Below are positions 19,340 to 29,340 of a DNA stretch of 64,000 bases, in pieces. The position numbers were made by a program, and so were the translations under genes. The stretch comes from Cyprinodon diabolis (lineage: Eukaryota > Chordata > Actinopteri > Cyprinodontiformes > Cyprinodontidae), in NCBI GenBank assembly GCA_030533445.1, contig CM060070.1:34774501-34838500 (forward strand), given 5' to 3'. The notes beneath the pieces are model-generated. The model saw nothing but the letters and a program-made list of their open reading frames with translations, searched no databases and was not told where the DNA came from. Position 1 is the first letter of the stretch, and each line of letters begins with the position of its first letter.

Positions 19340-19396
19340 TTTAATAGAAAATAATGTAAAGAAATGTAGCTGAAGAAGAGTTCCCCTTCAATTAAA
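19340..19396. terminator. Converging polyadenylation signals of LRRC39 and TRMT13
   Basis: ATTAAA on the plus strand at 19391-19396 is a candidate signal for LRRC39, whose stop is at 18956. ATTAAA on the minus strand (TTTAAT at 19340-19345) is a candidate for TRMT13, whose stop is at 19491. If both are used, the two 3' UTRs overlap by some tens of bases. The motif is a common variant, so this is a prediction. Confidence 0.35.
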
Positions 19397-19490
19397 CAAG
19401 TTTTTATGTAAAGTCGGATCCTATTATTTCAACGGCATGGTCCAATAAGCATTTAGAACCGGTCCATCTGAACCTCAGACCAGCAGAACA

Positions 19491-21190
19491 TCAGGAGGAG
19501 GAGGAGGGTAGTGCCGTCAGTAAGACGTTCTCCAGAGTCACTGCCGGATCTACGTAGCGGGTCAGTTTGCTGCTGAATCCTTGGGTCCTCAGGAAGTCCC
19601 GCCTGCCGCCGTCAATCAGAACTTTACAGAGACGACCCAGCTGCTCCCGCTCAGCTGCTGTCCAGAACCTGCAGAACCACAGACCCATCACTGTCAGACA
19701 CACTCGCTGCAGGCAGGCTGGTCTTACAGAACATTCAGGACTATAAATCTTTGGATTAATCCAAGAAACTTGTTGTCTTTAGCAGATGTTTCCATCCATC
19801 AGAACCAGAACTGGACCTGCTTACTTATCACACGTTCTACTAGGAATCTTGTTTCAGGTTTTATTTTTTCTGATTCATGAACTAATATGTCCAGAAAAGG
19901 TTCTGGATTTCTGTCCCTCATCTGAAAGAGTCCAAATAATTTGTTCTGTAGATCTATAGAACATAGAGTGAGCCTTTCTTTCTGGTGTTGTTGATGGTTC
20001 TGTATCACAGAGCATAAAAACAAGGTTCAGCGCCTCAGAACATCAGATCAATGAAAGGTTTAACAGAAAGTCTGGATATTTATATCTGGTGAGAACCGGT
20101 TCTGGGCGGTTCTCTGTGCGGTTCTGGTCAGGCGGGTTAGCTGGGCTATCAAGCCAGGTAAAACCATGGTCATTAAACCAAACTTTGGGACTTTTGGTAG
20201 TGTGGACTGATACCAAGTCCTGCTGGAAGATATAACCAGCATGAAGGAACCTAAACTGGCCGCAATTATTGGATATCCTAATGCCCAAACAGCAGTCTGG
20301 AGGAGTATAGCCTCTGTCAGCGGGTTGGTCCAGAACCTCCACACCACATGGCCCAAAATAATTATCATCAGGTCTCTACTAAGGTGTGAAAGCTCATTTA
20401 TTACATGTAGGTTGACCTTTGGAGTCCAGTCTACTGACTCAACGTTACCAAAAGGGCTCAGACAGCCTAAGAACCTGATCCAGTCTATATTAGGTCTACT
20501 TTTTTTAGGCTTGGGTTTACCTTTTTCACTACATCAAACAAATATCGTTGATACTCAATAGTAAGCCTTTTCTTTGTTAGAACAACTGGAGCAGCCGTAA
20601 ACACTAAACACACTTTTTTCTACAATCAGCAAAGCAGTGGATGCTCTGTGAAGTCACGTGAAAGCAACTTATTTAGGGGCTGCTTCCTTTGAAGAGCCAG
20701 TTTGCATCACAGCTTTCAGTTTACCAATCCGGAAACTCCTCTGAGGTTGGACCACTGATCTCTATTTATTCACTGGATTGCCAAAAAAAAGTAAAGCCAC
20801 CGGCCACCATCTTGGTACTCCCCACTCCTATTGAGATGCCCAGTAGAAATGCCTACCTGTGTAGCACTGGCTGTGGGAAGAAGTTTCACAGGTAATTTCA
20901 TAGTCAGTGGATGTGCTAACCAAGAAAATCCATACATACGCCGATGTATCCTGTAGTATAGTATGTAAAGTAACATTAGTGTGGCAATATATTGACAGAG
21001 TTAGCCATTGACATCGTGTCTAACGTTAGAAAATAGAAAGTAGAGTAAATAGAAAGAATAGAAAGTAATTTACTGTGAAATGTCACTGTAGTAGTTCTTT
21101 ATTAAGCAGATAACTCGTTTTTGCAGTGTTTGTTCTATCTCATTTTAAAAAGTTATGTTAAAAAGTTATTTTTATGTATATATATATGTG

Positions 21191-21262
<72 letters not shown>

Positions 21263-23054
21263 GGATGGAACGGTTTATGAAAACCGTCCGAACGGTTCGG
21301 TTTGCCAACCACCAGTAGTAAACAAGAAGAAGAAGAAGCGAAGCAGCGTAGCCGGGTGTAGCAGGGAAAAAAATCTGTTGTTGTGGAGAATTGTGTGGGT
21401 ATGGCGAGCGGAAAGAACAAGAGTTGGAAATCCCACATACTCCATCAGCGCTGCGCCCCGCTGCGCTCCAGACAGCCTGCACAAAGCAAAGCCTACAGCC
21501 TCCACTGAGGCTCCCGTCCGCTCCGCTCTGAGTTCCTTGGAGATGGTAGAGGGCATGCGCGAGATGATTAAATTCAAAGCAGCAAAACATGCGGAAATTA
21601 TCCCTGGTTTCCGCGAATCATTAAAAATAATTACAATTCATAAATTTTTTTGATTTTTTTCATTAATTTCATAAATTTTAATTTTTTCATTAATATTTAT
21701 AATTTTTTTTATTTTTCGGTGTAACAATAAACGTATACTGAACCGAACCGAAAACCGTGGACTTTGTGAACCGTTCAACCCCTAATATATATATATATAT
21801 ATATATATACACTATATTGCCAAAAGTATTTGCTCACCCATCCAAATTATTGGAATCAGGTGTTCCAATCACTTCCATGGCCACAGGTGTATAAATTCAA
21901 GCACCTAGGCATGCAGACTGTTTTTACAAACATTTGTGAAAGAATGGGTCGCTCTCAGGAGCTCAGTGAATTCCAGCGTGGAACTGTGATAGGATGCCAC
22001 CTGTGCAACAAATCCAGTCGTGAAATTTCCTCGCTCCTAAATATTCCACAGTCAACTGTCAGCTGTATTATAAGAAAATGGAAGTGTTTGGGAACGACAG
22101 CAACTCAGCCACGAAGTGGTAGGCCACGTAAACTGACGGAGCGGGGTCAGCGGATGCTGAAGCGCATAGTGCGAAGAGGTCGCCAACTTTCTGCAGAGTC
22201 AATCACTACAGACCTCCAAACTTCATGTGGCCTTCAGATTAGCTCAAGAACAGTGCGCAGAGAGCTTCATGGAATGGGTTTCCATGGTCGAGCAGCTGCA
22301 TCCAAGCCATACATAACCAAGTGCAATGCAAAGCGTCGGATGCGGTGGTGTAAAGCACGCCGCCACTGGACTCTAGAGCAGTGGAGACGCGTTCTCTGGA
22401 GTGACGAATCGCGCTTCTCCATCTGGCAATCTGATGGACGGGTCTGGGTTTGGCGGTTGCCAGGAGAACGGTACTTGTCTGACTGCATTGTGCCAAGTGT
22501 AAAGTTTGGTGGAGGGGGGATTATGGTGTGGGGTTGTTTTTCAGGAGCTGGGCTTGGCCCCTTAGTTCCAGTGAAAGGAACTCTGAATGCTTCAGCATAC
22601 CAAGACATTTTGGACAATTCCATGCTCCCAACTTTGTGGGAACAGTTTGGAGCTGGCCCCTTCCTCTTCCAACATGACTGTGCACCAGTGCACAAAGCAA
22701 GGTCCATAAAGACATGGATGACAGAGTCTGGTGTGGATGAACTTGACTGGCCTGCACAGAGTCCTGACCTCAACCCGATAGAACACCTTTGGGATGAATT
22801 AGAGCGGAGACTGAGAGCCAGGCCTTCTCGTCCAACATCAGTGTGCGACCTCACAAATGCGCTTCTGGAAGAATGGTCAAAAATTCCCATAAACACACTC
22901 CTAAACCTTGTGGACAGCCTTCCCAGAAGAGTTGAAGCTGTTCTAGCTGCAAAGGGTGGACCGACGTCATATTGAACCCTATGGATTAGGAACGGGATGT
23001 CACTTAAGCTCATATGTGAGTCAAGGCAGGTGAGCAAATACTTTTGGCAATATA

Positions 23055-23111
<57 letters not shown>

Positions 23112-26100
23112 TGTTTGTTTTTTTGAGGGAAAAAAAAACCTCAAACATTTGAACCATATATATAAATAAATCTCATGTGTCATGTGCAGAAATATTTTAC
23201 ATGTCACATTGATTTAAAAAAAAAAAAATTTTTGTAATTCCCCTAACAATTGAATCAATACATTTACATCATCAATTTAGTGCTTTTGGCATATCTGTAT
23301 TATTATTATTATTCTATTAACACATTAGTTTATTGTGATAGATTTGTATAATATGTTATATTACATGATTTAGAGACTTTCCTTGACTTCATAATGACTG
23401 TGCAATGTGATGTTCCCACTTTTTTTGTATTTTTATTATAAGTTAAAGTAATCTACTGATGCTGTGAAACAGCAGGTGTGTCCAAGTGATAAATTTCTCT
23501 TTCTTTTAAAAATCTTAAGTCCCCCTGAAAGTGAGAACATCATCGTTGTTCAATACTGTAGCGCACATACTGTTTATATATTGTATAACTAGGGAGTACC
23601 AATATGGCGGACGTTGGCTTCACTTCAACTTCATTCTACCAACAGGCAATCAGTTTTCAACTACTATAACTACGTAGACGTGCTCAAATATTTACCCGCT
23701 CGCTGTTTGTTCCTCTTCTGCTGCTTCGTGTTCCTCCTCCTCTCCCCTCTGATTTGTTGGATTATCTGAAGGGCAGTTCTGATTGGCCGGTCTCATCCCA
23801 CATGTGGCCCAGCTGGACATCCGGCAGAAGGCGGAGAACTCCTCGGGTCCGAGTCCCCTCTCTAGGAAAAAGTTCTGACCCACGTAGTGACGCCACTCAC
23901 ATCGATGGTGGCAGCACAGCGCCACCGCCAGGCCCAGCACCGGACCCAGACCGGTACCAGGCCCTGAGTGTGAGGTAGGTGGGTCCGGCTCCGCGTCATC
24001 CTCTGTTGTGGGCCCTTTCAGACGTTTTGGAGGAGGTTCAGGATCCTCACTGTTTGTGGGTTTTTCCAATAAGCACCGGAGAGCCAGATCTGGAACCCAA
24101 CAGAACCAGAACCTTAATGGAAGAACTGAGACGGTGCTGCAGTTGCCAATCAGTCTGTAGGGTTCTCACCTGTCGCTGCTCCACAGAGATGCTTCCCAAC
24201 TCCAACCAATGGGAGCTCCTTCTTCCTCAGCAGAGGAACTTTACCTGAAAACAAGAGTCGGATCAGATTCTATCCTTCACACCAATTAAAGATCCACATG
24301 TTGGGTTCTTACTCAGATCCAAGTGCTGAATATCCACCTGCAGCCTCTCAAATGGCACGCCCTCATCCTGATTCTTCCCATCCACCTGGAAAAGATAAAT
24401 CCCACACCTCAGTTCAGAGGGGAGAAAAATATGATCCAGATTTAGCTCCTCACAGACCCAGTCCTCTGCGGTTGTGCTCTTTGAAAAGTTCCATGTTGAT
24501 CAATTCAGAATCAAACCACCAGCCCTATAACAGAGCCTCGGTTCTAAGGGTTTAAAAGGTCTATCTGGTGTTAAAAGCTTCAATAAAGGATAGCTAAAAC
24601 CCGACAGACCCTGAACATGAAACCTCTGGAAATGTCTGAGGGTCTGATCCCTAAAAGATCTTCTGAAGTTTTACCTTGAACCGGGTGCTGGACCGCTCCA
24701 CCAGCAGCAGCTGAAGATCCTCACAGGACCCTGGATCCTTGGCGGTGTTCTGGTCTGGACAGGGTTCTGGGTTCTTCAGGGCCCTGTGAATCCAGTGGGA
24801 CAGTTTTCCTCGACCCGCCCCGAACTCCACGAAGCAGCGCCCCCTTCTGAGCAGCCCCAGGTCCTGCAGGTGACCTAAGATAGAGGCCTGAACACAAGGG
24901 TAGGGTCAGACAGGTAAAGCAGTCCAGGCTCCGCCTCCTCATCTGTTAAGGAAGCTGACTGCAGGTGAATCCCAGTTGTAAAGTGTGATGAATTGGTTGA
25001 GTTTTTAGCTGTTCATCTGACCTGCAGTCAGTGTTTGTCCTCACCTGCTGCTTCAGGTGTTTGTGGGCGGAGTCTCCGTTCTTTGGGTTAACAAGTTCTC
25101 CCTGGAGGATGGGATGGGACAGGGTTCTCTCCTCCACATCACTCTGCAGACCTGCAGCAACAAAAACACAAAACTAGGTTGGAAATCTGACCAGTCAGAA
25201 GTTGGACGCACTTTTTCCTCTGAAGGGCTTCACCTTCAGTGTTCTAGGATTCTGACTGGTCGCCTGATTATACCTAAACCTGCACAGGTCCAAGAACCAG
25301 ATGAAGAGGTGGTTACCTAGGTAACGATGAACTCAGAGGAGCAGAGACTAACCTTCAACAGCTTTCTTTAGTTTTTCCACCAGAGACTCCAACGCTGCTC
25401 TGCTGAGCTCAGACAGAGTCACCTGACACACAGGTCATCAACATCACCACTGTCATCATCATTCTCATCTTCATCATGTCCGGAGGCAGGCAGGGGTCTT
25501 ACCTGTGGAAGCTTCTGGTCTCCATCAGCCTGACCTGCATTGATGTTCTCCACATAATAAACCTGCAAAACAAAGTAAGGAAGGAAGGAAGGAAGGAAGG
25601 AAGGAAGGAAGGAAGGAAGGAAGGAAGGGAGGGAGGGAGGGAGGGAGGGAGGAAGGGAGGGAGGGAGGGAGGAAGGAAGGAAGGGGTGTAGCCAGAATTT
25701 TTTTTATAAGGGTGGCCAGGCAATAACCAATGAACACTGAAGGGTGGTCGCAAGTGGATAGGCACCAGAACCTCAGTGTCAAGCCAAAGAAAAGAGAAAT
25801 TATACTTTCCTACAGCCTTTGCTAACAAATACACGCATATATTTAAACATCTGTGCTTTCTAGATAAGAGGTATAGTGGATAAAATCCTTTCAGGTTTGA
25901 GTGCTGCGGCGTAAATCTTTTGCATTGTCATTACTTACCTACTTGTATCAATAATCATTCTGCATAAAATTGATGTTTACAAGTACTAATAAATTGATTA
26001 TTGAATACGTTTTTATTCAATTAGATATTTATCTATGATTTCACTGAAGACTCCTAGATGACATCATTTTCTCTTTACACCATATAACACAAAATCGAGT

Positions 26101-27224
26101 TCTTAAAAGAGCATTTATTCTGTACTTATCATATTTAGGCCCCGTCCACACGAAGTCAAAACGAACACGAAACGCAAATATTTTCCAGAACATTTGTCGT
26201 AAAGACGGAGACGTAAAATAAATGTGATCGTCCACACGAATGCATGAAAACGCTGCAAAATGTATGCCAGGCCTGTAAGTGGCGCTGTGGTGCCAAAGCA
26301 AAAATAGGCGACGAAATGTTGGGCATGCACACTAATATTTATACATGGTTGCCCTGCGGGTCCATTTTCGTGGTTCAGTCAAATTTAGGTGCTGAACTAT
26401 GTCGTCGATATTGCTCTGTTCTTCCTGGAGATATTCCAGAAGAAGAAGATTCTGTTGTAAGCCCGACAGCAGGGTTAGTAGCAACCATTCAACACAGTAC
26501 GGCGCACTCTGAAGGCTTAATAAAAAAAAGATCGTTTACAGACCCCGAAATGCCGGCTTTGTATGGATGAGAGGCTGGTTTGGTGAAAAATTTGTGCGTT
26601 TAGGCCAGGCTTGGACTTCGTGTGGACAGGGCCTTAATGTAACTATATTGATGTGCAAAATTAACCACTGTGTTTTTGTTGTCAAGAAAACACGAAAAAA
26701 AGTAAGCAATACAATACATTTTTTAATCAATATTCCACTTGAGAGTATTACAGCTGCCACCATCTGTATTAAAGACCCCTGCCCCCCATCTAGCTCCGCC
26801 CCTGATGGAGGGATGGAGATGTCTGTGTCTCACCGGTTTGGGTCTGTCTCTAGAGTTGCATTTCTTTAGGTGTTTCTCCAGCTTGTCTTCAGCCACGGTG
26901 CTGAAACAAGAACAGTTATTGGTAACTGATCCGGATCGGTCCGCAGCATCCGCTGGCTGATCACTAAAGACTCACTGTTTTGGGTCAAGAGGACACGCGA
27001 TCCTCCTGCTCCCAGCGCTCCCCTCTTCCTAGGACAGTAAAAGCATCCTGATCAGCAACATCGATCCTCCATCCACAGCCTCACCGGTGGGGGCGGGGCT
27101 GCTGTGGCCTTACCATGGTCGCGTGCTCCCCGCAGAAGCGTTTCCCTCTCCCGGTCACCATCTTACAGAAACGGTTCTTTTTCTGGACGAAGAAGTTGCA
27201 TGTGCCGGACTGGGGCGCCGCCAT
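19491..27224 (-). CDS. trmt13: tRNA:m4X 2'-O-methyltransferase TRM13 homolog, 11 exons
   Basis: Exons in transcript order: 27224-27114, 27028-26976, 26900-26834, 25562-25503, 25422-25353, 25151-25045, 24887-24675, 24385-24313, 24244-24170, 24089-23696, 19668-19491. All junctions are in phase, giving 466 aa (human 481). The enzyme 2'-O-methylates position 4 of certain tRNAs, using S-adenosylmethionine. Visible parts: a CCCH zinc finger (C9, C20, C31, H34); a CHHC finger (C49, H55, H65, C69) of the U11-48K/TRM13 type; the conserved [14 protein letters not shown] block; a SAM-binding loop FGAGRG (178-183); [10 protein letters not shown] (268-277); and [15 protein letters not shown] (CCHHRC 335-340), the family signature. 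The start chosen is MAAPQSG; an in-frame Met 25 codons upstream (27299) is possible but outside the family's usual start. The last intron (about 4 kb) is swollen by transposons. Confidence 0.96.
20030..20345 (-). pseudogene. Degraded Tc1-like transposase fragment
   Basis: A minus-strand frame at about 20342-20043 reads [18 protein letters not shown], then NDHGF and [10 protein letters not shown]. This matches the second catalytic aspartate region and the start of the last catalytic block of a very common fish Tc1-type transposase. The glutamate block is changed and the rest is missing. It is a different, older family from the intact Tc1 at 21.8 kb. It lies in the last TRMT13 intron, in the same orientation as the gene. 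Confidence 0.5.
21174..21260. repeat. (TA)n microsatellite
   Basis: A long TA dinucleotide run, interrupted near its left end by TGTATATG. It directly abuts the MITE to its right. Open frames reading YIYIYI through it are artefacts. Confidence 0.95.
21260..21785. mobile_element. hAT-like MITE with AACGGTT terminal repeats
   Basis: The left end TAGGGATGGAACGGTT and the right end, read inward on the other strand as TAGGGGTTGAACGGTT, form imperfect terminal inverted repeats. A second inner AACGGTTCGGTT block is also mirrored at both ends. Inside, ATGGCGAGCGGAAAGAACAA and the bases after it look like the first codons of a BED-finger hAT transposase, so this is probably a deletion derivative. Both flanks are TA repeats, so a target duplication cannot be read. 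Confidence 0.6.
21783..21809. repeat. (TA)n between MITE and Tc1
   Basis: A short TA run separates the MITE from the Tc1 left terminal repeat. Confidence 0.9.
21810..23057 (+). mobile_element. Tc1/mariner transposon, apparently complete
   Basis: Perfect 29-base terminal inverted repeats (21810-21838 and 23029-23057) start CACTATATTGCC. The element is 1248 bp and sits in a TA repeat, so the TA target duplication is met on both sides. It encloses one uninterrupted transposase gene. It lies in the last intron of TRMT13, in the opposite orientation. Perfect ends plus an open frame point to a young insertion. Confidence 0.95.
21944..22975 (+). CDS. Tc1-family DD34E transposase, intact
   Basis: The frame encodes 343 aa from [10 protein letters not shown], the usual start of this transposase group; the frame is also open 38 codons further upstream, to a Met at 21830. 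It has a paired-type helix-turn-helix N-terminus (about 1-110) with the GRPRK motif at 59-63 between the two subdomains. The catalytic triad is complete: D154 in LWSDESRF, D245 in FQHDCAPVH, and E280 in [16 protein letters not shown]. The spacing D245-E280 gives DD34E. The glycine-rich box [13 protein letters not shown] is at 189-201. Length and motifs are full for the family (usually about 340 aa). It cuts and pastes the surrounding element into TA sites. It looks closest to the Passport-like group, judged from memory and not by search. Confidence 0.93.
   Translation: MGRSQELSEFQRGTVIGCHLCNKSSREISSLLNIPQSTVSCIIRKWKCLGTTATQPRSGRPRKLTERGQRMLKRIVRRGRQLSAESITTDLQTSCGLQISSRTVRRELHGMGFHGRAAASKPYITKCNAKRRMRWCKARRHWTLEQWRRVLWSDESRFSIWQSDGRVWVWRLPGERYLSDCIVPSVKFGGGGIMVWGCFSGAGLGPLVPVKGTLNASAYQDILDNSMLPTLWEQFGAGPFLFQHDCAPVHKARSIKTWMTESGVDELDWPAQSPDLNPIEHLWDELERRLRARPSRPTSVCDLTNALLEEWSKIPINTLLNLVDSLPRRVEAVLAAKGGPTSY
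23058..23108. repeat. (TA)n right of Tc1
   Basis: TA dinucleotide run directly after the Tc1 right terminal repeat. Together with the runs at 21174-21260 and 21783-21809 it is likely one original locus split by insertions. Confidence 0.9.
25575..25684. repeat. (AAGG)n / (AGGG)n microsatellite
   Basis: About 110 bases of GGAA repeats passing into GGGA repeats and back, starting just upstream (in minus-strand sense) of the TRMT13 exon at 25503-25562. Long minus-strand frames of repeated serine/proline/leucine here are artefacts. Confidence 0.95.
25684..26803. mobile_element. Possible DNA transposon, weak terminal repeats
   Basis: The left end AGGGGTGTAGCCAGA and the right end, inverted AGGGGCGGAGCTAGA, match at 12 of 15 positions and resemble ends seen in fish hAT-like elements. 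The interior has no transposase and is split by the MITE at 26138-26633. No convincing target duplication is seen. Confidence 0.35.
26138..26633. mobile_element. Harbinger-like MITE with TTA target duplication
   Basis: Terminal inverted repeats begin GGCCCCGTCCACACGAAGTC on the left and GGCCCTGTCCACACGAAGTC on the right, 19 of 20 matching. Both sides carry TTA (26135-26137 and 26634-26636), the 3-base duplication typical of PIF/Harbinger. Length 496 bp with no coding content. It lies in TRMT13 intron 3. Confidence 0.75.
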
Positions 27225-27689
27225 GTTGGTCACGCTGAGGCGTTCAGGGGCTCGATGGGCTGTGGGAAAAGACAGTTCTATCTGGCGCACTGTAGGCAAA
27301 ACGTCTGAAACACGTGATCATATTGTTGCGCAGTAAAGTTTTGCAGCTTCCCCATTAGTACCCTGTAATTAAGGACCTTCACATTAAAACTGTTTTCTAA
27401 ATCCGCAGATCGTGTAGACTTTACTTCTAGATATTGGAACTGGGGTAATAAAAATATATTATTATGTCGTATTTATGATAATATGTCCCAAGTTTCTAGT
27501 TTTTGTGAAAATATAGTTGCTTAAGTTTTTAACCTGCTAAGTTTAAAAACAATTACTCTACTGTCTAACTTTAGCTTCTTGTTGAGCTCTGACAGATACA
27601 ACCTGTGCTGCTGACATCAACACATTTGATTGTAGATGTTAGAGACCGGCATGTTTTCTATAGTAGTCCTGTTTCTCTGACTGTGACTA

Positions 27690-28085
27690 ACTGGATGTGC
27701 TCTCTTCATTCTCTGACATGGGAGCTGGCTCACAGCTCCTCTCCTTGGTTTTGTGTTTCCTGGACGGAGCTGCCTTTAACAGTTGCTTTTTGTATCTCTG
27801 CTTCTGTTTCCTTAAACCCCAGTCGGCCTCAGCAGATGGCGGCTCACACTGAGCCTGGTTCTGCTGGAGGTTTCTTCCTGTTAAGAGGGAGGTTTTCCTC
27901 TCCACTGTAACTACAAGCATGCTTAGCGTGAGGGATTGCCTTTGAGTCAGTGAGTTGATACATTCAACTGGTTTTCCTTAGATAGAAAACTTTGAATCAA
28001 TTTGACTGTCTTACCTGGTGAAGTGTAAAGTGCCTTGAGTTGACATGTGTTATGAATTGGCGCTATATAAATAAACTGAATTGAA
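27690..28085 (+). mobile_element. L2-type LINE 3' end
   Basis: Recognisable blocks in order: GGTTCTGCTGGAGGTTTCTT, GAGGGAGGTTTTCCTCTCCA, GTGAGGGATTGC, and the terminal TTGGCGCTATATAAATAAAC followed by TGAATTGAA. This is the 3' UTR and tail of a very abundant teleost L2-like LINE. It is 5'-truncated and lies between TRMT13 and MAP1S. Confidence 0.65.
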
Positions 28086-29199
28086 ATTAAAGCGGAAACG
28101 CTTTCCAGAGAGAAAAAAAATGGTCATATCTATTTTACACTGAATTACATACAATAACAGGTATATCTCTGTCATTCAATCCTGCTGCAAAAAGATTGAA
28201 AGATATTTGTCTGTCTTTCTGCGTAAAGTCATTAGTGAAAAACAATTTTTACATAAATCGTTTGATAACTGGGTCTAAACATTTGTCGGTTTTTCAAACT
28301 TTATTTGGGAAAATAAAGCAGTACAAATTGATCAAACACAAAACAAGAACCGCCAGGAGGCTCCATGTATTCAAAGACAGGATTCCAGAATCCTAAATTA
28401 CACAAAGACATTGAAGAGATCACATAAATCAAGAGTTTTAATAGCTTATACATTAGTGAACCCTTTAATAGTCTTAATGTATTTATTGACTTTATTTTTA
28501 GAATTGGAGGAAACGTTTTTGTTTATTGTAACAGTATTTGTTAATATTAGCGGTGGGCGGATCGATCCTTGGGTCAATACTATCGATACTAACGCTGGTA
28601 TTGATATTGAACAATATTTGTTTAACAAGATCAATACTTTTTATTCTCTCCCACACGCACTAACTGCAGCAGATTCACCAGTCTTTAAACATGTTATCTA
28701 AGTGGGCTAACATTAACTAATCCTTTATTTATCCCACAACGGGGACACTTATAGAATTAAAGCAAAAAGCAAGTGCACACAATACAAACAAGATGTCATA
28801 GAGATTGAAAAATATAAGAGGTGCATTAGGAAAAGAAAAAAAAAATATTACATTATTAATATATTATTATTCAATTGTAACAATAAAATAAAAATCACAA
28901 ATAAAGATATGTTATTTGAATAAATACATGACATTAATCACATAACATCATTTACCTTTGCAGAATGAAACTTGATGAAGCCAAACAACATGTATTCATA
29001 ACAAAGAGAAATAGGTGGGTCAATGCAATCAGTATTTAAGGAGCAAAACTTTCCCATTTTTTTTTTAGAAAAGGGGCGAGCTCGAACCACGTAAATATTT
29101 AGGGAGTCCTTCCCAAAAAGAAGCAGGTTATATAGTTTATACATTTTCATTATCTTTTCTTCTGATTGTGATTATCTTCGGCTCCTTCAACCCATCTGT
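28086..29199. other. TRMT13-MAP1S intergenic, AT-rich
   Basis: No gene is seen. At 28550-28640 there is a TATCGATA-rich segment after GGTGGGCGGATCGATCC that looks like one end of a fish DNA transposon. At 28720-28760, AATCCTTTATTTATCCCACA resembles the reverse complement of a LINE or SINE 3' tail. Both are fragments. Confidence 0.35.
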
Positions 29200-29245
29200 C
29201 ATTTGATTGGACAGCGCCTCAGTTTCCCTGTCTCTGATTGGCTAC
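29200..29245 (+). promoter_or_regulatory. MAP1S promoter, two inverted CCAAT boxes
   Basis: GATTGG occurs twice, with ATTGG at 29206-29210 and 29237-29241, 31 bases apart and about 100-135 bases before the MAP1S start codon. Paired CCAAT boxes about three helical turns apart are a usual NF-Y layout. GC content rises sharply towards the ATG. No TATA box is seen. Confidence 0.45.
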
Positions 29246-29340
29246 CAAGAACCCTGCTCTTCCCGCCCCTACCGTTAGCTGCTTGGGCGGAGCTGAGCGT
29301 CCGCGTGCATGAATGACGTAGCCATCCAGAAGTCTGTGCG

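Noticed and set aside
21153..21653. Long frames on both strands through the (TA)n tract, rich in Tyr/Ile
   Set aside because: They are translations of a dinucleotide repeat joined to MITE sequence and match no protein family.
22267..23157. 296-codon minus-strand frame over the Tc1
   Set aside because: Antisense of the transposase plus the TA repeat. The plus-strand frame carries the catalytic motifs.
25476..25834. Frames rich in Ser/Pro/Leu and Lys/Glu/Gly through 25.6 kb
   Set aside because: They are readings of the AAGG/AGGG microsatellite, which lies in a TRMT13 intron.
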